Below, piece by piece: positions 21,714 through 33,190 of a stretch of 64,000 nt of DNA. Origin of the DNA: Ashinkailepas kermadecensis (lineage: Eukaryota; Arthropoda; Thecostraca; Neolepadidae); the NCBI GenBank assembly GCA_034440615.1, contig JAOTOM010004666.1, positions 62,001 through 126,000 of the forward strand, written 5' to 3'. Position 1 is the stretch's first letter, and each line of letters begins with the position of its first letter. Below the pieces are notes generated by a model. It was not told where the DNA came from. It saw only the letters and a program-made list of their open reading frames with translations, and made no database searches. A program made the position numbers and the translations under genes.

Positions 21714-22099
21714 GTGAGTGGGGTGGAGCCATGTGGCGGCGCTGGTCCGCGACCAAGGCTGCCGGCAGCGGAAGCGGCCGTCAGCTGCTGTGGGGCCACA
21801 CTGGGAACGCGACTCGCCGGCTGGTGCGCCCGTGGCCTGTCTGGCATGACAGCGCTCACTAACATTCCACGGGCTACGCATATAGCTAAACGGAATGGTT
21901 GAAACCGTTCTGGTTATATTCGAGTTTCTTGAACGGGACTTCATGTTGCTTGGCACAGTACGGTGGCGTAGCCGACGGGGCGAAGGGGAAGCCGCCCCTG
22001 GAGGGTCGATGCATGGGGGAGGCTTCCGTGGTCGAGGGTCGATGCAGGCGAGGCGTCGGTACAGGGGCCATGTAAGGGCCCCTGGGCCGACATGAATGG

Positions 22100-22800
22100 C
22101 CTCTGGACCCACGAAACATGCTCCTGGGTAACGAAAAGGGTCCCGGGCGGTGAAGAGGGCCCGAGTCAATGGAGGTGCTGGGGGCCCTTGGCTGGGCTAT
22201 TTATTGTGAAGGGCTTCTATATCGACAACGGAGGGGGCCTCGAATAGTTGGAAAGGCCCCTGACGGGGAGGGCCCCTGGGCTGTCGGCAGAGCTCAAGCC
22301 GAAGAAAGGGCCCCTGAACTGATGGACAGGGCCCAAGCGTTTGAAAAGGTACTTTCCGGAAAAGGCCCGGGGTTGTCAAAGAGGGCCCTTGGGACCACGG
22401 GACGCCTAGCTGCCGGAGAGGACCTCGGACTGTCAGAAATACCCCTTGGCCTGGTGGAGAGGTCCAAGCTGTTGAAAGAGGGCCTCCGACCTGACAGAAG
22501 AGGCCCTGTATCGTTAAGGAAGGCCCCTGCGCCAACGGAGAGCACCCATAGCCGCGGGAGGACCCCAGGCCGTCGGAGAGGACCCAGAGCCGGTATGAAG
22601 GGCTACTGAGCCGATGGGGGCCGAAACCGCACAGGGGGCCCCTTGCATGATAGAGGAGGCTCAAGCTTTTGAAGAGGGCACTCCGGCCGGACGGAGTGCC
22701 CTGAGCCTTGAAACAGGGTCACTGAGCCAGCGGATGGGAGCTCCGGACCGGACGCGCAGAGCCACTGGGTCGGCTTTGGCTCACGCTGATTGAGAAGGGC
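22100..22800. repeat. Degenerate ~30-bp GC-rich minisatellite
   Basis: Loosely repeated motifs such as ggcccctgggctgtcg and gagagggcccttgggacc alternate with cggagag. The 146-residue open frame across it is repeat-driven. Confidence 0.75.
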
Positions 22801-23675
22801 TCAGAGCCGACAGCGGGTCACAGCAACACTTCTCCTGAAGCACTCTCTATCTTTGTTTAAAAAAAAGGTTGCGGCGATATTCCCGAGCACCGGCGGCTGA
22901 CGATAGATTTCACACCTCAGCGGGCGTGGCTGTCACTGTTCATCCGCCGAGCTTAGTGGTATTGCCCTGATTAGCGTACAGGCAAAGGGGATTCAATCCC
23001 TGAAAGGGTTACGATTCTTTATGTCTGCTTTTAGAACTGCAATTTGGTGAATACTTCACTTCCGAAATCACTAGCTATGCATACATGCTTGAAGGCGAGT
23101 GTCCGTATGTACACGCATCACTCGGGGCAAGTCACGTATGACTGATGTGCACGGAGATTTGATTCCGCTTCGCTTTTGACACTTGTCCTTGCTGTCCCAG
23201 CGCCTTTATACCAGCTATAGTGAGCGAGGGCAGTACCCGAGCGAGCACCGTCACAGTTACCGTTTTGCACCGTTTTGCACCGTTTTGCGCGAGCACCGTT
23301 TTGAAACTAATACAGTGTTTTTTTTTACTGCGTTTTACGTTCTATTTTTCCATCAATAGTCAGATGTGTTCTTTTCATATTGATGTTCATATTGCGGTTT
23401 TTCCCGATAAACTTAATTAAGCGTGTTTACGTTTTGCTCAAACAAAGAGGTTTGCAGCTTCATTTCCGCCGGCGGCCAACTTCCAAGTGTTCAAGTGTTT
23501 TGTGACATTAATTGGTGGGAAAATAACTTAAAATATGCCCCAAATATATATGTAACTGAAGCAAGTTTTCTCCTCTTTAGGCTCGCCCACTATTTTCCTC
23601 AAAATGAATCCAAACACAAGAAAAACTTTGTTGCAGCTTGCTTACTTCGCTGACTTAAAAAAGCAGTTATGTCAG
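22801..23675. other. Intergenic, nothing recognised
   Basis: Mixed sequence with three copies of caccgttttgc near 23262-23300. No gene supported. Confidence 0.45.
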
Positions 23676-24290
23676 GAAAGCATTCGACTCTAGAAACAGC
23701 TGAGGGAATTAGATGATTTTGGAGTTCGATGAAACATTATGGCATGGCTTACAGCATTATTATCAGGGAGGTGCCAAAGAGTAGTTGTAAATGGAGCGAC
23801 ATCTGGTTGAACTGCAGTCACCAGTGGCATACGCCAAGGATCAGTGCTTCTCCTACTCTCTTTCTGCTCTTTGTTAATGGCCTTCCCGGGTGCGTGAATT
23901 GTGGTCCAAGCCTTTTTGCTTGTGACAGAGTTGCATTGTAATGTTCTCAGTCACTCAGGACTGGACCAAATGCAGTGAGACCTGGATGCATTTGGGCACT
24001 GGTCTGAAAAAGGTGTATGCCTTTTAGCTGAACGAAATGCAAAATTCTTCACATTAGACGCAAAAATGATATGCATACGTATAGCTTGCAAGACACTGCT
24101 AGATCAAGTCACCATAGAACAGGATTTAGGTGTCATAATTGATGCCGATCTGACGTTTCGAGTCCAAGGAGCATCAGCAGCCCAAAATACCAACCGAGTT
24201 CTTGGACCTATTAAGAGATCCTTTGTAGACATTAGCCCGTGTCACGACGGTCAACAAGCACCGGGATGCAATGTCGATGACTTCGTTTAG
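23676..24290 (+). pseudogene. LINE reverse transcriptase relic, part 1
   Basis: Conceptual reading with several frameshifts shows the order of a non-LTR reverse transcriptase: KAFD at 23677-23688 (first catalytic Asp region), GIRQGSVL then LLFLLFVNGLPG around 23835-23890, and QVTIEQDLGVIIDADLTF with NRVLGPIKRSF around 24090-24225. This resembles jockey/CR1-type elements. Multiple stops show it is dead. The expected next part is absent here and appears after 26215. Confidence 0.8.
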
Positions 24291-26214
24291 TATGAAGGGC
24301 ATATCATTGAAATGTATGTACTTTATCTGTATATATGAAATGTTCCAGAAGCTTGAACTATAAAGTAATAAATTCAATATCAAACTCACCCAATATATTC
24401 AAATAGCGGTACTGTTCGAAAAAAAAACACTCGATTCACAGAAACAACTAGGCAATTTGGCCGCATTTGGCACCATAGCCGGGAGGTAGGAGTTGTCGGA
24501 TAGAACATACATTTGTCGTTGTATTACCAGCAAATGTACAATATTAGGGAGGAAGTGGTAGTATGTATCCTGCGGATGAATATTTCCCTTTAACTTTTAT
24601 TTTATGGCTGTGGAGTACATGTATTATGAATCAATATGGAAATACATCATTTCCAGACGCTATGATTCCATCTTGACGCTCCCAAAAATATTAAATTATC
24701 ACCACTTTAACAAGCGGGTTGTTTACAGTTGTAATGGCGTCCACTGTACCGCACCACACGAGGCTCTGTTTTGTATACGTTTCAGGGGGCATTTTCCCCC
24801 CACCCAATAATTTCAACCTTTAACATGGGGACCTGTGGAGTGTGCCCACAATTCACTTGGATCCCCCATTTCCCCATTTGTGTTCCTTTCAATGGCTTTC
24901 AGAAATCAACGCCCCGGATCCAGAGCCTTCTCTAGAATGTTAATGGAGGGGGGGGGTCCACTCATCACCCCCATTGAAGCTGCATTTCCCATCGCACTTA
25001 CATTGCTGCGGGGAGATCGGAAGGTTATATGATATTGCTCTATTGGAGTCAATGGTGGCGTCCCCAAGTTAAGTCTTATTCGAGGAGACCCTGACGGTAT
25101 CGCATGACCTATTAGGAATTTCGAACAGTTAAGGGCAATAGTTCACGAAAGGGTCACACATTTGTATGTAATAGCAGCCATCTGCACTGAACAGCAATAA
25201 TGAGAACGGACATTTCACTGCTAACCAAAAGATGGCTCCGGGGGCGGTGCCACCGGGAAGGGGGCAATGGGGCAGGGACGGATCTAAGGGAGAAAGAGGC
25301 AACCGCATCTGCCCTTTTATCCTTAGGACCCAATTTGTGCCCCTGGGAGATCAGCTTGCAATCCCCTCGAAAGGCCCCCTCTGACCAAAAAGGCGCCCAT
25401 CTGTAGGTTCGAATGCAATCCGGAATGCGTTATCTCCATAGCCTTGGAGCACACTACACTTGCTGTGTGCAGAAGGCAAGACGCATGCCTGACGCTGTAA
25501 GCACAGTACATTTGTACATTTGCATCTTAAGATATTGACCTCAGCGTGAGGTGTATGAAAATATTGTCCCCATTGCATATGTGAGGTTTGGTGAGCTGCT
25601 AAGCAGCTACAAGTGATATTACCAGTACTTTTGAGCAATAAACAATCTTAGCTTTTAAACCGTACCACTCCTAAGCAGCATCTGAATGAGTCGCACTGAT
25701 AACGGCAAGGCTTCCAAGGAATGCGGGCTGTGCATGAAGCATAAGCGTCACTTAGGCTTTGATCCGGAGCTTTGAAATATAATCGATGTTTGAAGAACTT
25801 TATTTAGTGAAGTGAAGGCCGTGTCCTTTATTTTATGGTGAAAATAAATGCGTTGAGATTGCTATTCAACATAGGTGTAGGAACAGGGGGCCAGGGACCC
25901 CCAACTTTTGATGAAAGTTTAACATTAATGCTATGGCGATGCATGTAAAAATCAACTTCAAAACTGATTTTCCCCACAACCCACTTTTTGAGACGTTTCT
26001 ACGCCTCTGCTATTAATTCCTTAATTTAAACTTACAGTACTTGTTTGCAAAATATTGTTCAATGTCAAAAACCTCGATGTGTTCGCAAATCTACTCTGCT
26101 AAAACCACTCTAAATTTAGTCTCAGAAAATCTAGTCCGATTTTGTAGCGAATGGCACTAGCGTTAGCATTGTTTGTCGTATCACCAGTCTGTCTTCCGTT
26201 ATTAGCCTGAAGGT
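24291..26214. other. 1.9-kb segment interrupting a LINE relic
   Basis: Lies between two pieces of a reverse transcriptase that read in the same direction. It contains a hAT-like terminus word (cagggacggatctaaggg) at about 25273 and low-quality G-runs, but no transposase. It may be one or more nested insertions. Confidence 0.45.
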
Positions 26215-26620
26215 CAAACCAAGGTTATGCCAGCGGCTAGTGGGAAAACCTTATGAAGCAGCCTTGGCTGCGACTCCATTTACTGCAATGCAGAAGACGT
26301 AATGGCGACATGATCCTCGTGCACCAGCTGATACATGCAGACCTTGGTGTGTGCCAAGAGGACATGCTTCAGCTGTCATCACACTTGTCAACTAGAGGCC
26401 ACTCCTTGAAGGTAACAAAGCCTGCTGCATATATGCGAGCGAGACGAAACCACCTGCGTGTCTGTGGAGTCAGGGACTGGAACTCATTCCCATAACAGTA
26501 GTCTGCTGTAAAACTCTGAACGAGATCAAAACCAGACTACTGCATTCTGTTCAAAATGGCTATTCGATTTCCCAACCGGAGTAGTGTTAGTGCAGCGTGC
26601 TTCAAGCCAACTTGTGCAAT
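26215..26620 (+). pseudogene. LINE reverse transcriptase relic, part 2 (C-terminus)
   Basis: The frame at 26253-26495 reads QCRRRNGDMILVHQLIHADL, then LQLSSHLSTRGHSLKVTKPA and ARRNHLRVCGVRDWNSFP. This is the typical tail of jockey/CR1-like reverse transcriptases (RRR.DMI...QL, RGH..KL.K, RVV..WNSLP). A shifted frame continues with KTLNEIKTRLL. It probably continues the relic that breaks off at 24290. Confidence 0.82.
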
Positions 26621-26808
26621 TTCAGTTCCAGTTCGATGAGGTCTGATTAAATGGGCCCTTGTTTGTCGTTATGCCTGTCTCGAAATATATGTATGTATGA
26701 ATGCATGTATGATTGCCAGTTTTTCTAGATCCAATGTACATGGTGAGGGCCAGCGGAGTCATGTGTTTGGAATGACGCTTGTTGCATGCTATAATTTATA
26801 AGGAAATA
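26621..26808. other. Short interval, nothing recognised
   Basis: Contains an ATGT-rich stretch (tatgtatgtatgaatgcatg) near 26690, possibly the tail of the adjacent LINE. Confidence 0.35.
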
Positions 26809-27074
26809 CGAGTATAAACAGAAACCAAATGCTCATATTAAGTAAAATAGAATCACAAATCGTTATAATATATTTCTGGATTGGATATATTTTCTAATAT
26901 ATTTCGGCAAACCCTTTCGTCAATATTGGTAGACTGCGTGATACATATAACGTGCGTAAAATGTCTCTGTGTATATATTCTGTCTCCGATGAATGGTCAT
27001 GCCCGTATTATATTGGGGACCGATTCCTGATTCTATTTTACTTAATATGAGCATTTGGTTACTTTTTATAATCG
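26809..27074. mobile_element. Palindromic MITE / foldback element
   Basis: The left arm 26823-26855 and right arm 27028-27060 are perfect reverse complements over 33 bases (ccaaatgctcatattaagta within them). Imperfect pairing extends outward to 26809 and 27074 and a few bases inward. About 165 bases separate the arms. There is no coding capacity. The target duplication is not clear. Confidence 0.8.
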
Positions 27075-28389
27075 TCTTCAATTCGGCAATGCTCAGTACA
27101 GCTCTCCGCAACATTATCAAATTATGAATTTAAACGGAATGCAGTTAAACAAGGATACAAACGTGCGACGGCAGTGACTTATCTTTCTTCTGAACATATG
27201 TAGCTAATACATCCATGATAGGATATACAATAATTCTGATTTTATCAATGTTGTTTTTAACGAGAAATGAATTTAAGAAGCAAGGATAATGATACCAAAA
27301 AACAAATGAAGCATGCCTGGTTTCCCGCCAATCCAACGAAAACGTATACCTGATTTAGCGTCTAGTAAAAAAGCTAACGAGCTAAAGAGTGGCTCTGTAC
27401 AGGTGAATCGGAGGACCTCCGCCAGGTGTTTTCCGACTTTCTATGAAAACTATGGTGTGTGTAGGGAGAGGAGGAGGAGGAGGAGGAGGGGGACATTTAG
27501 TTCAATCAAAAACTGAATGGGCTGAATTAGAAATTTGGTAGCTCTTAAGATACTTGTTCAGTCAGTAGTGAGGACGGAGGAGTGTAATGTGTTCTGCGCT
27601 GTTCGGAATCAGCTTTGAGGTGCTCACTATTCAACAGGGGTGAAACTGTGTATACCTTGGAGAGACCCGGACCTCTTCAAAGCTAGCCTGTCCTCCCAAT
27701 AATTTCAGTTTTAATATGTGACCATGTAGAGTGGGTCTCAAACCAATCTGCGTCCTCCAATGTCTTCTATGCATTGCTCACTCCCCAAATACTTTTGGTG
27801 AGGTTCTTCCCCCGCAACCCAGCCTTCGGCTGAGTGTGGTAATATTTTGTATTTGTTAATGGAATTGCCAACATGATTGTTCCATTTATGGACGAAGTCT
27901 TCCTTGATAGAACTACTTCAGACTTTCCTATCTCAGCAATGCAGCTTCGACTCAATTCGATCACCGCGAGCCGTGTGCTGCGGAGCAGAATATGGGAGTG
28001 CCGACTCAGTGATGTCGCCAACAAACTCTCCCTTGGGAGGAAGGTGGAGGTGCCATTTAGGGACCATTTCGTCGGCATCGCCAGGGATCTGTCCCTGACA
28101 GTATGGATTCAGGAAAGGTAGGTTGTGTGCAACACGTGTACTGGAATTCACTGAATTAATTCCATGAAAACCAGACACCAGAACCAGACACCAGCCAGGA
28201 GATGTAAAATACTGAGATTTTAGCATTGCTCTCTATGCGGTACCACATATAGGACTTAATAAAGGGGAAAAAAGAGAAAAAGACTGGTTTCAGTTGTAAT
28301 GTCACGGTATGACCGGAGTAATACTGGAATTAATAGCAAAGTGCCTTTAAGATAAAAGGCAAGGAACAGCAATGAATAGGCATTTCACT
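27075..28389. other. Intergenic, nothing recognised
   Basis: AT-rich. An (AGG)n run lies at about 27468-27490. Overlapping frames at 27.8-28.2 kb have no recognisable domain. Confidence 0.45.
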
Positions 28390-29205
28390 GTCAAATGAAG
28401 TCATGTTCTCAGCGGCGTGCCTCAGGCCTCTGTGTTAGGACCTTTATTATTTATACTTTTGTGAATAGGATTGAGCAGGAAATATTGTCCAAGGTGCTCA
28501 CGTTTGCTGGCGAATGAAGTTAGTCAAAGCTATACGTAGGGCAGAAGACAATTATAAAATTAGTCACGATTTCAGTACGTTATGGAAGAGATAATATTAG
28601 TCGTCCTGATGACGAAAAGGGCCTTGTGTGATGATGATAAGATGCTTGAAGTTTGGTAGGGATGCCACGAGGTCGCAAGAGAAAAGCTCTTAATATGTTT
28701 GGAATCAGTCACAAAACGTATATTACAGGGGTAGTGACGTCAGTTGCATGCTTTTATAATTATTTTGTTGGACCATACCTGGAATATTGTCATCAGGTAT
28801 TAAACACACAACTTGAGCGGGATATATTCTGTATTGAGTGGTTCAAATACGAGCGACATAAATAATTCAGAGTTTAAGAAGATTTAGTTATGATAATATT
28901 TAATTGGAATAAAAAAAAACGTTGGGAACGCAACAGAAATAAATGACATGATCCATATTGATGAAATTATTCATACGCTATTTATTAGACTTCAGTTAAT
29001 TTTTCGACTTGCATATTGGGATCAACGGAGGTCATGTTTTTAATTTAAAGAAGAGCTGCAGAACAAGGTTACGGCATCAGCAATTTAGCATTAGATTAGT
29101 TAATCACTGGAACAGCTTGCCTGCTTCGGTTCTAGGAATATGTTCTTTAAATGATTTCACGACCAATCGGAGTGCACGTTTAAAGCAACTACTACATCAG
29201 TAATT
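28390..29205 (+). pseudogene. LINE reverse transcriptase relic
   Basis: Heavily broken reading: VLSGVPQASVLGPLLFIL around 28408-28462, a YNYFVGPYLEYCHQVLN block around 28758-28808 (compare YK.LVRP.LEY in live elements), and KKSCRTRLRHQQFSIRLVNH with WNSLPASVLG around 29047-29142. Order and spacing fit a non-LTR reverse transcriptase of the same broad class as the 23.7-kb relic. Confidence 0.78.
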
Positions 29206-29759
29206 TTTTTCTTCTTCCTAATGTCGACCCCTGTTTCGTATGCAGCAGCCTATCCTATTTGGCTACACGCACTATTACAGGCTCGAATGATATTGGGCTT
29301 TCCCATCGCCAGCTATTCAAAAGTTAGGACAGCCAGCTTAGGAATGCCTCAGGATGCCAATACATATGTCATTTGTCTGCTGTTCAATACAAATGGTTGC
29401 ATCCTTTTTTTGTCTTTTTGTTTGCGGATAGGCCACCACCAGTTATTAGTAGAAGTAGGCCCAGGAGCACCTCAGCTAGGTAGCAAGCTAGTAACACCAA
29501 GGAGCTCCTGGGGCCACAAAGTGAAATGTGTTATGAGGGGGAAAATGGAGAAGTTGGATCATGTACATACACATGCACAAGCACACAAACCTGCATATAC
29601 ATACACATGAAACATGTACACCTACACATACATAGGACACATGCACTCACATATCTATACAAATATACATACATACACATATACTAACATTCACATACAT
29701 AAACATACACACACATGCACACATTTTGTAGTGTGCAAATGATCAAGGTTAATTTTTGC
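29206..29759. repeat. Intergenic with ACATAC-rich simple repeat
   Basis: A CA/TACA-rich microsatellite occupies about 29560-29725 (catacacatgcacaagcaca and similar). Nothing else recognised. Confidence 0.7.
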
Positions 29760-30987
29760 TCACCAGTTAATTTGTGATATATGAGCCAATGAAATCAACC
29801 CTGATAACTTTTTTATATCTTGTTTCTTAATAGGCACATGATTGCAGGAAGGAAATTTTGTACCAATGATAGTATGCCAAGTTCTTGGTGCTATAAATGG
29901 TGTGGAATGAAGTCTATAGGATTTCGATGAAAAAGGTACATGGAAATGATCAACATGCCTTAAATTACTTGGTGATGAGTATTGGAACATATTCATTATA
30001 GTGATTGGTAATGTTTGATTAAAAAATCTGTGAAGTAGTAATATGCTCTGTTCCTGCACAATATGAGGGAACTTCAGAATGTTATATTTGACAAATAATT
30101 CATTTGTAGGGTATGCATAGTGCTGTTTATCTATGATTCTTAAAGCCCCTTTTTTGTATTTTAAAAATTCTGTCTAATCGTGTTGGAAAATTGTTTCCCC
30201 ATATTAAAGCACAATAATTTAAATAGGGAAGAATCGAAGTATTATATAAGTATTTTAATTCACGACTTGTGATAAAGTATTTTGCTCTTCCCATTATTCC
30301 TAGATTTCTGCTAGTTTTTGCAGCAACATATGCTATGTGATACTTCCATGTTAATTTTTCATCAACTATTACACCAAGATATTTGATTTGCTGTTTCCCG
30401 TGTACCTTTTGATAATTTATTGCTATGTTTAAGTTAGCACTAGGCATACTGGATTAAATTTGGTAATTTGTTTTCTTGACATTCAGTGATAATCTATTAG
30501 CTTGAAACCATTCAGTTATTCCTGTAACAATGGCATTGACTTTAATTTGTCGTTCCTTTATATTTGTAGCTTTTATCATGACAGCAGCATCATCAGCAAA
30601 TAAGTCGAATGTTCCATCTAAAGAATTACCCACATCATTAATGTATATAAGGAAGAGTAATGGACCAAGTATGGAGCCCTGTGGAACTCCCATTGTGATG
30701 CACTCTGCGTCAAATTTCATTTCATTCTGTACGATGCCCTGACGCGTCCCCTCGTGATTGTATTGTCTGTTGACTCTATATGTTTTGCCATCATACATGA
30801 ACCATTCAGTGCGGTGTTGCCGGACTGTTTTTCCGTGTTCTTCATGTGTGTAGTTCCGTGGGCTCCTACTCCTGCTACAATATACGATTTGTTTTGTCTT
30901 GTCTTCACAGCCTGATGGAGGTGTTGAATCTAGGCCGTTTCCAGTGTTTTGTGTCCGAAAGGATGAGGTGCTGATACAGGGGTGCAA
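29760..30987 (-). pseudogene. LINE reverse transcriptase relic (minus strand), relatively well kept
   Basis: Three minus-strand frames read in order. 30987-30454 has ECITMGVPQGSILGPLLFLI, then YINDV and LFADDAAV (the catalytic F/YADD box), then WFQANRLSLNVKKT. 30447-30127 has KYLGVIVDEKLTWKYHIAYV, LPYLNYCALIWG and RLDRIFKIQKR. 30059-29760 holds the C-terminal tail. Only two frameshifts split this half of the domain, so it is younger than the other relics. The N-terminal half and the endonuclease domain were not seen. Confidence 0.88.
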
Positions 30988-31638
30988 TGAGGGATTTTAG
31001 GGGTGGTGAAGGGATTCAGATGCGTCACCCGGAATTTGTATCGAAGCAGGGTGGTGGAGGGTGTAGTGATGGACCCAGAGAAATTGCCGATGATGCAGGG
31101 GGCACCGAAGGTTTTGTTTGACGGATGTGTGCGTGGAGTACAATCAGGAGCTCTCACTTGGAACTATAGTGTCATTGCCTATAGACAACAGAGATAACCT
31201 ACTAGAGATGCAATTTGTAATGGACAAGTGCCGAGGTCTTTCTTGAATGGGCCAGATAACAAATACTTACCTTCGAAGATATTTGTTCGCGCTGTTTTGT
31301 ACCGAACTGTTCTATAGTTTTATTTTAACATAAGTCGATAGCATCGTTGACCGGCACTAGTTCCCATATCTTCTCTGAGGGTCCGACATCTTCTCTGAGG
31401 GTCAGACATCTTCCCGCAGGGAATTCGTCTTTCTGGTGTAGCATGTGGCCTTCAGCAGTTTTTCAGGCACCAACATGTTAAAAACCCGTTTCAAGTAGCT
31501 ATGAACAGCTATACCCAGAAGTAAGACCAAGTGAAGCATACTTTGCGTTGCTCTACCTGTTGCTTCAACCGTAACAATATCCGTGGAAACCATGTCCGGC
31601 ATGTCTGTGCCGTTGCACTCCTAACCGACTAGAGCAGT
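30988..31638. other. Intergenic, nothing recognised
   Basis: Contains a short duplicated tctctgagggtc word near 31373-31405. No gene supported. Confidence 0.4.
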
Positions 31639-33190
31639 CATCCGACGTACAGCCCAGCATGTCATCCGACCGACAGCCCAGTATGTCATCCGACCGACAG
31701 CCCAGCATGTCATCCGACCCACAGCCCATTATGTCATCCGACCCACAGCCCATTATGTCATCCGACCCACAGCCCATTATGCTATCCGACCGACAGCCCA
31801 GCATGTCATCCGACGTACAGCCCAGCATGTCATCCGACCGACAGCCCAGTATGTCATCCGGCCGACAGCCCAGCATGTCATCCGACCGACAGCCCAGTAT
31901 GTCATCCGACCGACAGCCCAGCATGTCATCCGACCGACAGCCCAGTATGTCATCCGACCGACAGCCCAGTATGTCATCCGACCGACAGCCCAGTATGTCA
32001 TCCGACGTACAGCCCAGCATGTCATCCGACGTACAGCCCAGCATGTCATCCGACCGACAGCCCAGTATGTCATCCGGCCGACAGCCCAGCATGTCATCCG
32101 ACCGACAGCCCAGTATGTCATCCGACCGACAGCCCAGCATGTCATCCGACCGACAGCCCAGTATGTCATCCGACCGACAGCCCAGTATGTCATCCGACGT
32201 ACAGCCCAGCATGTCATCCGACGTACAGCCCAGCATGTCATCCGACCGACAGCCCAGCATGTCATCCGACCGACAGCCCAGTATGTCATCCGACCGACAG
32301 CCCAGCATGTCATCCGACCCACAGCCCATTATGTCATCCGACCCACAGCCCATTATGCTATTCGACCGACAGCCCAGTATGTCATTCGACCGACAGCCCA
32401 GTATGTCATCCGACCGACAGCCCATTATGTCATCCGACCCACAGCCCATTATGCCATCCGACCCACAGCCCAGTATGTCATTCGACCGACAGCCCAGTAT
32501 GTCATCCGACCGACAGCCCATTATGTCATTCGACCGACAGCCCAGTATGTCATTCGACCGACAGCCCAGTATGTCATCCGACCGACAGCCCAGTATGTCA
32601 TCCGACCGACAGCCCAGTATGTCATCCGACCGACAGCCCAGTATGCCATCCGACCGACAGCCCATTATGTCATTCGACCGACAGCCCAGTATGCCATCCG
32701 ACCGACAGCCCATTATGTCATCCGACCCACAGCCCAGTATGTCATCCGACCACAGCCCAGTATGTCATCCGACCGACAGCCCAGTATGCCATCCGACCGA
32801 CAGCCCATTATGTCATCCGACCCACAGCCCAGTATGTCATCCGACCCACAGCCCAGTATGTCATTCGACCCACAGCCCAGTATGTCATCCGACCCACAGC
32901 CCAGTATGTCATTCGACCGACAGCCCAGTATGCCATCCGACCGACAGCCCAGCATGTCATCCGACCGACAGCCCAGCATGTCATCCGACCGACAGCCCAG
33001 TATGTCATCCGACCGACAGCCCAGTATATCATCGGACCGACATCCTAGTGTGTCATCCGACTCACAGCCCAGTATGTCATCGGACCGACAGCCCAGCATG
33101 TCATCCGACCGACAGCCCAGTATGTCATTCGACCGACAGCCCAGTATGTCATCCAACCGACAGCCCAGTATGTCATCCGACCGAGGTCCC
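31639..33190. repeat. 24-bp minisatellite, about 64 copies
   Basis: The unit catccgaccgacagcccagt plus atgt recurs with interspersed variants (cgtaca, cccaca, ccatta, attcga). Because 24 is a multiple of three and the unit lacks stops in five of six frames, long frames such as (MSSDRQPS)n on plus and (ILGCRSDD)n on minus appear. A one-base-short unit near 32741-32763 shifts frame without creating a stop. There is no signal peptide, flanking exon or codon variation to suggest selection on protein. Confidence 0.95.

Noticed and set aside
21237..22169. 310-residue minus-strand protein over the CpG island
   Set aside because: Several long overlapping frames on both strands are all Arg/Pro/Ala-rich, as expected from GC-rich DNA. 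No domain was recognised.
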